The translations under genes and the position numbers were made by a program. DNA of 64,000 nt, taken from NCBI RefSeq assembly GCF_000333035.1, contig NZ_BANU01000015.1, forward strand, positions 1-64,000. Reading direction: 5' to 3'. Source of the DNA: Gordonia sihwensis NBRC 108236 (lineage in GTDB: Bacteria > Actinomycetota > Actinomycetes > Mycobacteriales > Mycobacteriaceae). The notes beneath the pieces are model-generated. The model did not search any database. It was not told the DNA's origin and saw nothing but the letters and a program-made list of their open reading frames with translations. Of this stretch, positions 1 to 8,800 are shown in pieces. Every line of letters starts with the position of its first letter. The first letter of the stretch is position 1.

Positions 1-13
1 TCAGCGGAGTCGG

Positions 14-39
14 GGGTGTCGCTCAACGAGGCGACACCC
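14..39 (-). terminator. Possible hairpin terminator after the sirtuin gene
   Basis: A perfect inverted repeat, GGGTGTCGC and GCGACACCC, with an 8-base loop lies just beyond the stop codon of the leftward sirtuin gene. There is no T tract on either side, so it is a GC-rich hairpin and not a classical intrinsic terminator. Its position is what suggests the role. Confidence 0.4.
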
Positions 40-46
40 GCCGCCG

Positions 47-796
47 TCAGATGATCAGCGGCAGCGTCGCGGCGGCGGTTGTCGGAAGGTACAGGGTCGC
101 CAGAGGGGTGAGCGCGGACGGTTCGGGATTCACCTCGATGATCGGCGTGCCCGCCTCGGCGGCGAGCATCGGCAGTCCCGCGGCGGGGTGGACCACCCCG
201 CTGGTGCCGATGATGATCAGCAGATCGCAGGCCGCGACCGTCTGCGACGCTGTCAGCCAGTCGAGGTTCGGAAGCGATTCGCCGAACCACACGACGCCGG
301 GGCGCAGACTCGCGCCGCACTCGGGGCATCGGGGGCGCACCGACTCGAGTGCGACGTCCGGATCCGCGCGATGCGGGCAGGCCTCGCAGCGCGGAGCCTT
401 GAGACTGCCGTGCAGATGAGCGTCGACCGTCGACCCAGCTCGCTCGTGGAGATCGTCGACATTCTGCGTGATGACGCTGACACGACCGCCCGCGGACTCC
501 TTCTTCCGGCCGAGCTCGGCCACCGCGTGGTGCCCGGCGTTCGGCTCCACCTCGCCAAGACGCGCCGCGCGGTCCCGATACCAGCCCCACACGAGGTCGG
601 AGTCGCGCCGCCACGCCTCGGGCGTGGCGAGATCGGCGGGATCGTAGTTCTCCCACAGTCCGGTCAGGGCGTCGCGGAAGGTCGGAATCCCGCTCTCGGC
701 CGACATCCCCGCGCCGGAGAAGACACAGACATGGTCCGCGGCGGCGATCAGTGCGGCTGCCTGCGACAGCGATTCGGGAGTGACAGTCCTGGTCAC
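47..796 (-). CDS. Sir2-family NAD-dependent protein deacylase (class III-like)
   Basis: This 249-residue protein should remove acyl groups from lysines using NAD. Visible family signatures are GAGMSAESGIPTFRD near residues 28-42 (NAD pocket), TQNVDDLH, the catalytic histidine in LHGSL, and two CxxC pairs (CEAC and CPEC) for structural zinc. A WYRDR segment gives the Y-x-x-R arrangement that in class III sirtuins such as SIRT5 and CobB favours negatively charged acyl groups (succinyl, malonyl), so desuccinylase activity is plausible. The start is GTG, and it overlaps the stop of the upstream HIT gene as GTGA, implying translational coupling. The family call is firm; the acyl preference is inferred. 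Confidence 0.93.
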   Translation of the reverse strand: MTRTVTPESLSQAAALIAAADHVCVFSGAGMSAESGIPTFRDALTGLWENYDPADLATPEAWRRDSDLVWGWYRDRAARLGEVEPNAGHHAVAELGRKKESAGGRVSVITQNVDDLHERAGSTVDAHLHGSLKAPRCEACPHRADPDVALESVRPRCPECGASLRPGVVWFGESLPNLDWLTASQTVAACDLLIIIGTSGVVHPAAGLPMLAAEAGTPIIEVNPEPSALTPLATLYLPTTAAATLPLII

Positions 797-1218
797 GACT
801 GCGACTCCAGCGCCGATCGTAACACGGCGGCGGTCGACTCCAAGTCGCCGGCACGACGCGTCAGGAACCCCTTAGCGAAGGTCAGCTTGTCGCCCGCATG
901 CCTGGGCACCACGTGCAGGTGCGAGTGGAAGACGGTCTGGGACGCGGCGCGGCCGTCGTTCATCGCGAGATTCACTCCGTCGGCGCCGATCGCGCTCGAC
1001 CGCATGGCACCGGCGATCCGCTGACCCGCGCCGAACATCTTTCCGCCGATCTCCGGATCGAGATCGGCGAGACCGGACGAGTGCTTTCGCGGGACCACCA
1101 GGGTGTGTCCCCGCGTGATCGGTGAGAGGTCGAGGAAGGCGATCACGTCGTCGTCGGAGTACACGACGTGGGCGGGGGAGACGCCGGAGACGATGCCGCA
1201 GAAGACGCAGTCGGTCAT
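793..1218 (-). CDS. HIT-family nucleotide hydrolase/transferase
   Basis: This 141-residue histidine-triad protein carries the HIT motif HSHLHVVPR near its C-terminal third, where the middle histidine is the nucleophile on the alpha-phosphate of AMP-linked substrates. The N-terminal CVFCGIVSG is typical of the Hint/HinT branch, whose members hydrolyse adenosine phosphoramidates. Length fits the family. It is the first gene of a two-gene leftward unit; its TGA overlaps the GTG start of the sirtuin. Pairing two adenylate/NAD-related enzymes is suggestive, but the physiological substrate cannot be read from sequence. Confidence 0.92.
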   Translation of the reverse strand: MTDCVFCGIVSGVSPAHVVYSDDDVIAFLDLSPITRGHTLVVPRKHSSGLADLDPEIGGKMFGAGQRIAGAMRSSAIGADGVNLAMNDGRAASQTVFHSHLHVVPRHAGDKLTFAKGFLTRRAGDLESTAAVLRSALESQS

Positions 1219-1248
1219 GGCACCCGAGCGTAACCGCCCGCAACGACA

Positions 1249-1287
1249 CGAGCGCCGGGACCTCCGATGAGGGTGTCCCGGCGCTCG
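1249..1287 (-). terminator. Strong hairpin terminator after the DUF4189 gene
   Basis: A 13-bp perfect stem (CGAGCGCCGGGAC with GTCCCGGCGCTCG) encloses a 13-base loop, 12 bp past the stop of the leftward DUF4189 gene and before the HIT gene. It probably separates the two leftward transcription units. Confidence 0.65.
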
Positions 1288-1299
1288 CGCTTGCTTCGG

Positions 1300-1704
1300 C
1301 TACTGGTGTCCCGAGGTGCAGGCCCAGTCGTGGATGTATCCGCCGCCCGAGTAGTACAGGGCATTCGACTCCGCGGTGTAGAGGTCAGCGCCCCAGGCGT
1401 AACCCCAGTACGAACTGCTTTTGGAGATCGCGCCGCAGGCATTGCGCATCTGCACCACCACCTGGCAGTCGCTGTAGCCGCACCACGACAGGGCCGCGTT
1501 GGACGCGCTCGACCAGTCGGGATAGTCGATGGCGCGACCGGTGGCTCCGGTGCTGGGTGAGAGCGCGATGGCGCCGTAGTAGTTGGCCGCGTGGGCCGGG
1601 GCCGGCGTGATCGCGGCGGGAACGGTGAGCGCCGCACCGACACCGGCGGTCACGAGTGCCGCGGTGGCCAGGCGCTTGCGCAGGCTGATCGGACAAGTCT
1701 TCAT
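1300..1704 (-). CDS. Secreted DUF4189-domain protein
   Basis: This is a small exported protein of 134 residues. The chosen ATG follows a purine-rich AGAGAAGAGAAG site, and the next 40 residues form a Sec signal peptide: basic SLRKR start, long Ala/Val core, then an APAHA cleavage region. The mature part (YYGAIALSPSTG, CGYSDCQVVVQM, CGAISKSS) matches the DUF4189 family of actinobacterial exported proteins, with several paired cysteines suitable for disulfides outside the cell. It lies 28 bp downstream of a lipoprotein gene on the same strand and is probably co-transcribed. Function unknown. Confidence 0.8.
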   Translation of the reverse strand: MKTCPISLRKRLATAALVTAGVGAALTVPAAITPAPAHAANYYGAIALSPSTGATGRAIDYPDWSSASNAALSWCGYSDCQVVVQMRNACGAISKSSSYWGYAWGADLYTAESNALYYSGGGYIHDWACTSGHQ

Positions 1705-1732
1705 GGTCTTCTCTTCTCTGGATCGGCGGCGA

Positions 1733-2530
1733 TCAGCCGACCGGGCTGCGGGTCGGTTCACCGGACTTCGGTGCGTGAGACGGCTTGGCACTCGGCGACT
1801 TGACGTCGGCCGGCTTCGTGACGGTGACGGTCTTGCCCCAGTCGCTCAGGGTGACGGTCATCGAGGCACCCTTGGCAGGTTCGGAGGCGACGCGCACGAC
1901 GTTGTTCTTGCCGTCCTTGGTGACCCAGACTGTCACCGGGATGTCGCCGTCGAGGCCCTTCGCCTGAGGTGAGGTTCCCGTCAGGACCGCGAGATCCTTG
2001 GCCGGGAGGGTTCCGGTGATCTTGGTGGCCTCGACACCGTCGACGGTCTCGCTGCCCTCCTCCTTCGCTCCCTGAATGCTGCGCAGGACGTGCGGCACGC
2101 CCTCGTTGACGTCGAGGATCTTGGAGACGTCGTATATCGACCGGCCGCTGCCGTAGTCGATGTACCCCTTGTCGTCGACGTCGGCGTACATGTGGTCGTC
2201 GACGTATACGAACGGCGCCTCGACGGACTTGCCGCCCATGTCGAGTGTCGCGGTGCCTTCGCCGACCATCTTCGGCTTGGTTCCGATGGACGCCTCGACC
2301 TCGGAGGCGTTGAGGCCCTGCAGCGAGCCCTCCACCTCGATGTCGACCTTCGCACCGGTCAGGGCGGCGGCGGTGTCGGCGGCCGCATCGAGTGAGGTGG
2401 TGGCGGCCGAGTCGGACGTGGTCGTCGAGTCGGTGTCGCCGCTGTCGCTGCTGGAGCATCCCGTCAGCGCGACGGCGGCGGTGACGACGGCTGCCGCCGA
2501 GGCAAGCGCGAATCGCTTCGAACGTTTCAT
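1733..2530 (-). CDS. LppX/LprG-like lipoprotein
   Basis: This is a 265-residue exported lipoprotein. The ATG is set by a good AGGAGG site 9-10 bases upstream and begins a lipoprotein signal peptide ending in the lipobox LTGC (Cys25), followed by a Ser/Asp/Thr-rich linker. The body resembles the LppX_LprAFG fold: repeated beta-strand phrases such as KVDIEVEGSLQGL, GEGTATLDMGGKSVEAPFVYVDDHMYADVDDKGYIDYG, and a GLDGDIPVTVWVTKDGKNNVVRV segment. Mycobacterial relatives carry or insert lipids in the cell envelope. The last ~25 residues are a Pro/Ser/Lys-rich tail. It is divergent from fas across a shared control region, which fits an envelope-lipid role, though this is inference. Confidence 0.8.
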   Translation of the reverse strand: MKRSKRFALASAAAVVTAAVALTGCSSSDSGDTDSTTTSDSAATTSLDAAADTAAALTGAKVDIEVEGSLQGLNASEVEASIGTKPKMVGEGTATLDMGGKSVEAPFVYVDDHMYADVDDKGYIDYGSGRSIYDVSKILDVNEGVPHVLRSIQGAKEEGSETVDGVEATKITGTLPAKDLAVLTGTSPQAKGLDGDIPVTVWVTKDGKNNVVRVASEPAKGASMTVTLSDWGKTVTVTKPADVKSPSAKPSHAPKSGEPTRSPVG

Positions 2531-2685
2531 GAAGTGGGATCCTCCTGATTTTCTCCCCGCAGCAGGCCCCTCCAGCGGATCTGGACGGCTGTCGCGAATT
2601 TCCCTGCAACGGAACTTACAGCGATGAGTGACCTGCGCGAAGAATGAGTCGATCATCGGGATGACACGCGGAGCCCGGACCCGAC

Positions 2686-2701
2686 TGTGATAACGGTCAC
2701 G
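2686..2701. promoter_or_regulatory. CRP/GlxR-like binding site
   Basis: The sequence TGTGATAACGGTCACG matches the cyclic-AMP receptor protein consensus TGTGA-N6-TCACA at nine of ten specified positions. Its centre is about 71 bp upstream of the start point implied by the promoter at 2730-2758, a usual distance for class I activation. CRP (Rv3676) and GlxR of mycolata use this consensus. Occupancy is a prediction. Confidence 0.5.
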
Positions 2702-2729
2702 AAAATTCCTTCGACGCTGGCCGAGGCGG

Positions 2730-2758
2730 TTACCCGCCGGTCTACCAGCGGGTATACC
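2730..2758 (+). promoter_or_regulatory. Candidate fas promoter
   Basis: A TATACC hexamer (2753-2758) sits 17 bp after TTACCC (2730-2735). The -10 is good and the -35 weak, which is common in high-GC actinobacteria. Transcription would start near 2765, just before the inverted repeat at 2773-2796. Confidence 0.45.
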
Positions 2759-2772
2759 TGTCGGTCGCCAAC

Positions 2773-2796
2773 AAACATGAGGGATGCCTCATGTTT
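2773..2796. promoter_or_regulatory. Perfect inverted repeat, candidate regulator operator for fas
   Basis: Two perfect 10-bp arms, AAACATGAGG and CCTCATGTTT, flank the tetranucleotide GATG. The repeat lies just after the predicted start point and 67 bp before the fas GTG codon. Size and symmetry suit a TetR-family dimer. FasR, a TetR regulator responsive to long-chain acyl-CoA, controls fas-acpS in mycobacteria; the TetR encoded at 12510-13160 is another candidate. Which protein binds is unknown. Confidence 0.6.
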
Positions 2797-2863
2797 CTGT
2801 GCGACGATTGGCCACGTTCCAGCGACGGGCCATGTCCGACGTGACGCATCGACAGGAGAGCTT

Positions 2864-5800
2864 GTGACCCTCGACCAGCACCGCACCGGCCAGCACACCG
2901 ACAGAATCGATTCCGGAAGTCTGCTCGACCGTCTCGCCGCAGGCGAGAGCTATGCGATCTGCTTCGGAGGACAGGGCGGCGCGTGGCTGCCGACGCTCAC
3001 CGAACTGGTGAACGACGCCGATCTCGGCGAGACGATCGCCGGAATCGCCGACGACGCGCGCGAGGTCCTCGAGCCGGTCGCCGACGAGCTCGCCGCCGCC
3101 GGCGCCGACCGCTTCGAGCCCCTCACCTGGATCCGCGCGCACGACGAGGAACTGCCGGTTCCCAGTGAGACCGAACTGGCCGACGCGCTCGTCTCGCTGC
3201 CCGGGATCCTGCTCACCCAGCTCGCGGCCGTGTCGAACCTCGGCAAGCAGGGGCTGGACACCACGGTTCTTCCGCCCAGCGCCGTCATCGGCCACTCGCA
3301 GGGGATCCTCGCCACCGAGGCCGTGGCCGCCGACGGCCAGCTGCCGGCAGTCGCGGAGTCCGACCTGCTGGCGATCGCTCAGCTGATCGGCGCGGCGGCC
3401 ACCGTCGTGTCCCGCCGGACGGGTCTGCTCGGCACCCACGAGGCCGCCCCCATGATCTCCGTCGCCGGCGTGAGCCCCGCGCAGATCGACGAACTGCTCG
3501 CCGAGTACGTCGCGGGACAGCCCGCCGACGCCACGGGACTGCCGACCGTCGCGATCGTGAACTCCCGGCGCACCGTGGTGCTGACGGGCTCGCCGCGCCA
3601 TCTCGCGGCGTTCAGTGCGCTCGCCGAGCTCCGCGCGGCCGCCGCGGCCGACGAACGCAAGCGCAAGGTCACCGGCGGCACGCCCTTCTCGCCGGTCATC
3701 GAGGACCTCAACGTCACCGTCCCCTTCCATCACCCCGATCTCGCACCGGCGGTGGAACTGGCCGTCGACTGGGCTCAGCGTTGCGGTCTGGACACCGGGC
3801 TGGTCCGCAGGCACGCCGCGGCCGTGCTCGTCGACCCGGTGAACTGGGTGGAGCTGGTGGGGGACACCGTCGACTCCGGCGCTCGCTGGGTGATCGACTT
3901 CGGACCCGCCGATCTCGCGTCGCGGCTGTCGGCGCCGAACCTGCGCGGGCAGGGCGTCGGCGTGATCGCCGCGGCCACCCGCGGCGGTCAGCGCAACCTC
4001 TTCGTCCCCGGCTCGGCTCCGGAGGTCTCGCGGCCGTGGTCGGTGTTCGCGCCGCGCCTGGTGAACCTGCCCGACGGTCGCACCGTGGTCGACACCGCGT
4101 TCACCCGTCTCACCGGCCGCTCGCCGATGCTGCTCGCGGGCATGACCCCGACCACCGTCGACCCCGCCATCGTGGCCGCGGCCGCCAACGCCGGCCACTG
4201 GGCCGAGCTCGCGGGCGGCGGTCAGGTGACCGAGGAGATCTTCGAGGGCAACCTCGAGCGTCTGCAGGAATTGCTCGAACCCGGCCGCCAGGTCCAGTTC
4301 AACTCGTTGTTCCTCGATCCGTACCTGTGGAAGCTGCAGCTGGGCGGCAACAAGCTGGTCCAGAAGGCACGTGCCAAGGGAGCGCCCTTCGACGGCGTGA
4401 TCGTCACCGCGGGCATCCCCGAACTGGATGAGGCCGTCGACCTGGTCCACGAATTCACCGAGGCCGGCCTGCACTACGTCGCGTTCAAGCCCGGCACCGT
4501 CGACCAGATCCGTCAGGTGGTCCGCATCGCGTTGCAGGTGCCGCACTTCCCGGTGATCGTCCAGGTGGAAGGCGGACGCGCAGGCGGTCACCACTCCTGG
4601 GAGGACCTCGACGACCTGCTGCTGGCGACCTACGCCGAACTGCGCGACCGTCCCAACATCGTGCTCTGCGTCGGCGGTGGCATCGGCACACCCGAGCGTG
4701 CCAGCGAGTACCTGACCGGCGCGTGGGCCACAGCGCACGGCTACCCGGCGATGCCGCTCGACGGCATTCTGGTCGGCACCGCGGCGATGGCGACCCTCGA
4801 GGCCACCACCGCACCCGAGGTGAAGCAGCTCCTCGTCGAGACCCAGGGCTGCGACACCTGGATCGGTGCCGGTCACGCGGAGGCGGGCATGGCCTCTGGC
4901 CGCAGCCAGCTGGGCGCCGACATCCACGAGATCGACAACTCGGCCTCGCGCACCGGCCGCCTGCTCGACGAGGTGGCCGGCGACGCCGACGCCGTCGCGG
5001 AACGCCGCGACGAGATCATCGAGGCCCTCGCCGCGACCGCGAAGCCGTACTTCGGCGACGTCGCGACGATGACCTACCGCGAGTGGCTCGACCGCTACGC
5101 CGAACTCGCCGTGGGCAGCGCGCAGGCGCCCCTCGAGTGGGCCGACATCACCTGGGAGCAGCGTTTCTCCGACATGCTGCGGCGCACCGAGGCGCGCATG
5201 AACGAGCTCGATTCGGGTGAGTTCGTCTCCGCCTTCGCCGGCGATGTCCCGAACCCGCACGAGGCGATCGCCGAGCTGGCCGAACTGTACCCGGCCATCG
5301 ACTCCGACATCCTCCACCCGGCCGACGTCGCGTTCTTCCTCGAGCTGTGCCGTACGCCCGGCAAGCCCGTGAACTTCGTTCCGGTGATCGACAAGGACGT
5401 CCGTCGCTGGTACCGCAGCGACTCGCTGTGGCAGGCGCACGACGCCCGCTACTCGGCCGACCAGGTCTGCATCATCCCGGGCACCGTCGCCGTCGCGGGC
5501 ATCACCCGCGTCGACGAGCCGGTCGGCGAACTGCTGAACCGCTTCGAGGCGCAGGTCACCGCCGACCTGCGGGCCGCCGGTGAGCAGGCACGGGTGGTCG
5601 CGGCCCGCCGTCACCGCGACATCGTCCCGGAGTCGGGACCGCTCAGCGTTCTCATCGAAGCGGAGGACGTGCTGTGGGCCGGCCGACAGGTCCGCAACCC
5701 GATCGCTCTGCTCGGCGACCGCGACGCCTGGAAGCTCTACGACGGCGAGTACGCCGAACACCCCAGCGGCGCGATGGTCGCCTTCGTCCCCGATGCCGAG

Positions 5801-8800
5801 ACGGCCGACGATGAGATCCGGCTCGACCTGGTGGTCCCGGTGTCGGGCTCGATTCTGCGCATCCCGTTCACCGGCGACCTCCGGGCGACCGACGGCGGCA
5901 GCCCTCGGATCACCACGGCCGGCGCGGCGGACGCGATGACCGAACTCCTGACCGTCGCGGCCGGCGGCTCGCTGCTCGACTCGGTCGACGGCGTCGTCAC
6001 GTCGACGGTCGCCTGGAAGGCCGACTCGGTCGCCGACCACAGCGGAGCGACCGCGTCGAGCCTGCCCGGCCCGCTGACCCCGACCACGCCGGTGGCCCCG
6101 AACGGTTTCGCCGTGCCCGACACCCTCGTCGTCGCCTGCTGGCCCAGCGTCTTCAGCGTCATCGGCGCCGCCCGGACCGACGCGGGCCATCCCGTGGTCG
6201 AGGGTCTGCTGGACTTGGTCCACCTCGACCACGCGGTCGAGCTCACCGGTGAGATCCCCGCGGTCGACACCGAGCTGACGGTGACCGCCCGCCTCATCGG
6301 CGTCTCCGACACCGGCGTCGGCCGAGTGGTCGAGGTGCATGTCGAGGTCGCCGCCGCCGACGACTCTCCGATCGCGGTGCTGCGTGAGCGCTTCGCCATC
6401 CGCGGCCGGATCGGTTCGGCCGCGTTGCCCGACCCGGTCCGCGCGGGCGGCGCGGCCGCCGGTGAGCAGCCGGGAACGCGGAAATTCCTGCGCTCGGCCT
6501 CGCTGACCGCACCGGCCCGCATGAACGGATTCGCCGTGGTCTCCGGAGACCGCAACCCCATCCACACCGACGCGCTGGCGGCCCGCCTGGCCGGCTTGGG
6601 CGATCCGATCGTCCACGGCATGTGGCTCTCGGCCGCGGCCCAGCAGGTGCTGGCGGCGGGCGACCGGGAGAACCCGGTTCCCGCTCCGCGCGCCATCCGC
6701 GGCTGGACCGCCCGCTACCTCGGCATGGTCCGGCTCGGCGACACCGTCGACATCCGCATCGACCGCGTCGGCATGGATGCCGGTCGGGAGACCGTCGAAC
6801 TGACCGCCAAGGTCGACGGCGAACTGGTGATGGCGGCGACCGCGCTGCTGGACGCCCCGCGCACGGTGTACGCCTTCCCGGGTCAGGGCATTCAGCACAA
6901 GGGCATGGGCCTGGAGGCGCGCTCGCGCTCGGCGGCCGCCCGCGAGGTCTGGGACCGCGCGGACAAGCACACCCGCGAGGCGCTCGGCTTCTCGATCCTC
7001 GCAGTGGTGCGCGACAATCCGACCACTCTGGTGGCGAAGGGCACCACGTACCACCACCCCGACGGCGTGCTCTTCCTGACGCAGTTCACCCAGGTCGCGA
7101 TGGCGACGCTCGGTGTCGCGCAGATCGCCGAGCTCCGTGAAGCCGGGGCCTTCGTCGAGGGATCCATCACCTGCGGTCACTCGGTGGGCGAGTACAACGC
7201 GCTCGCCGCCTGCGCCGGCGTGCTTCCGCTCGAGGCGGTGCTCGAGGTGGTGTTCCAGCGCGGTTCCGCGATGCACCACCTGGTTCCGCGCGACGAGCAG
7301 GGCCGTTCCGACTACCGCATGGCCGCCATCCGGCCCAGCCAGTTCGGTCTCAAGGACGCCGACGTCGAGGAGTTCGTCGCGTCCGTCGGCCGCGAGGTGG
7401 ACGAGTACCTCGAGGTGGTGAACCTCAACCTGCTCGGTTCGCAGTACGCGATCGCCGGTACCGTCCGCGGACTGGAGCGGCTGGAGGCCGAGATCGTCCG
7501 CCGCGTCGAGGAGTTCGGAGGCAAGCGCGCCTTCATCCTGGTGCCCGGCATCGACGTGCCGTTCCACTCCACGGTGCTCCGCGCCGGCGTGCCCGAGTTC
7601 CGCGGCAAGCTCGAGGAACTCCTGCCCGCCGACATCGATCCCGACATCCTCGTCGGCCGCTACATTCCGAACCTGGTGCCTCGGCTGTTCAACCTGAGCC
7701 GCGAGTTCGTCACCGAGATCGCCGGACTGGTGCCGTCCGATCCGCTCGACGCGGTGCTCGCCGAGTGGGACTCGTGGGCCGCACGGCCCTTCGAGCTGAC
7801 GCGCGTCATCCTGATCGAGCTGTTGGCTTGGCAGTTCGCCAGCCCGGTCCGCTGGATCGAGACGCAGGATCTGCTGTTCACACCGGCTGCCGACGGCGGC
7901 CTGGGCATCGACCGGTTCGTCGAGGTGGGCGTCAAGAACGCCCCGACGCTCTCCGGCCTGGCCCGCAACACCCTGAAGCTGCCCGACTACGCGGCAGCCG
8001 CCGCCGAGGTGCTCAACGCCGAGTCCGACGCAGCGGTGCTGCGCGCGGAGGACTCCGCACCCGAGCCGGTCGAGGACGACGTGGTGCAGGAGGCGCCGGC
8101 GGAGACTGCTGCCGCCGCGGCTCCGGCACCGTCGGCTCCCGCTCCGGCTCCGGCGGCTGCCGCCGGGCCCCGACCGGACGACATCGCGTTCGGCCCGGCC
8201 GACGCGGTGCGCGCGGTGATCGCCCTGTGGACCAAGATGACGCCGGCGCAGATCGGCCCGGCCGACACCATCGAATCGCTGTGCGACGGCGTGTCGTCCC
8301 GGCGCAACCAGCTGCTGCTCGACATCGGCACCGAGCTCGGACTCGGAGCCATCGACGGTGCGGCCGAGGCCGACATGGGGGCGCTCGCGTCCACGGTCAG
8401 CACCCTGGCCCGCGGTTACAAGCCGCTCGGCGACGTGCTCACCGACGCCGTCGGCGACCAGATCCGCAAGATCGCCGGTCCCATCGGCAAGCGCGCCTCG
8501 TACATCACCGATCGCGTGACCAACGCCTGGCAGCTGGGGGAGGGCTGGGGTCGGCACACGCTGGTGGCCGTGGCCCTCGGCTCCCGCGAGGGCGTCAGCG
8601 TCCGGGGCGGCGACTTGGGTGATCTGCTCGATGGCGCGGTCGGCTCGGCCGCCGACTTCGACGCGCTGATCGACCGCGCGGTCCGCAGCGTCGGCCAGGC
8701 CCGCGGCATCGCCGTGGAACTGCCCGCCGCGGCCTCGGCGTCCGGCGGGACGGTCGACGCGGCGGCGCTCGGCGAATTCACCGAGCAGATCACCGGCCCG

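Larger units (their letters stand above)
2531..2863. other. Divergent control region between lipoprotein gene and fas
   Basis: This is the only gene-free stretch over 300 bases. It holds the ribosome binding site of the leftward lipoprotein gene, a CRP-like palindrome (2686-2701), a plausible rightward promoter (2730-2758), a perfect inverted repeat (2773-2796), and the GGAGAG site preceding the fas GTG start. An in-frame open stretch runs through part of it toward fas, but it lacks a ribosome binding site and family homology, so I treat it as untranslated. Confidence 0.7.
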
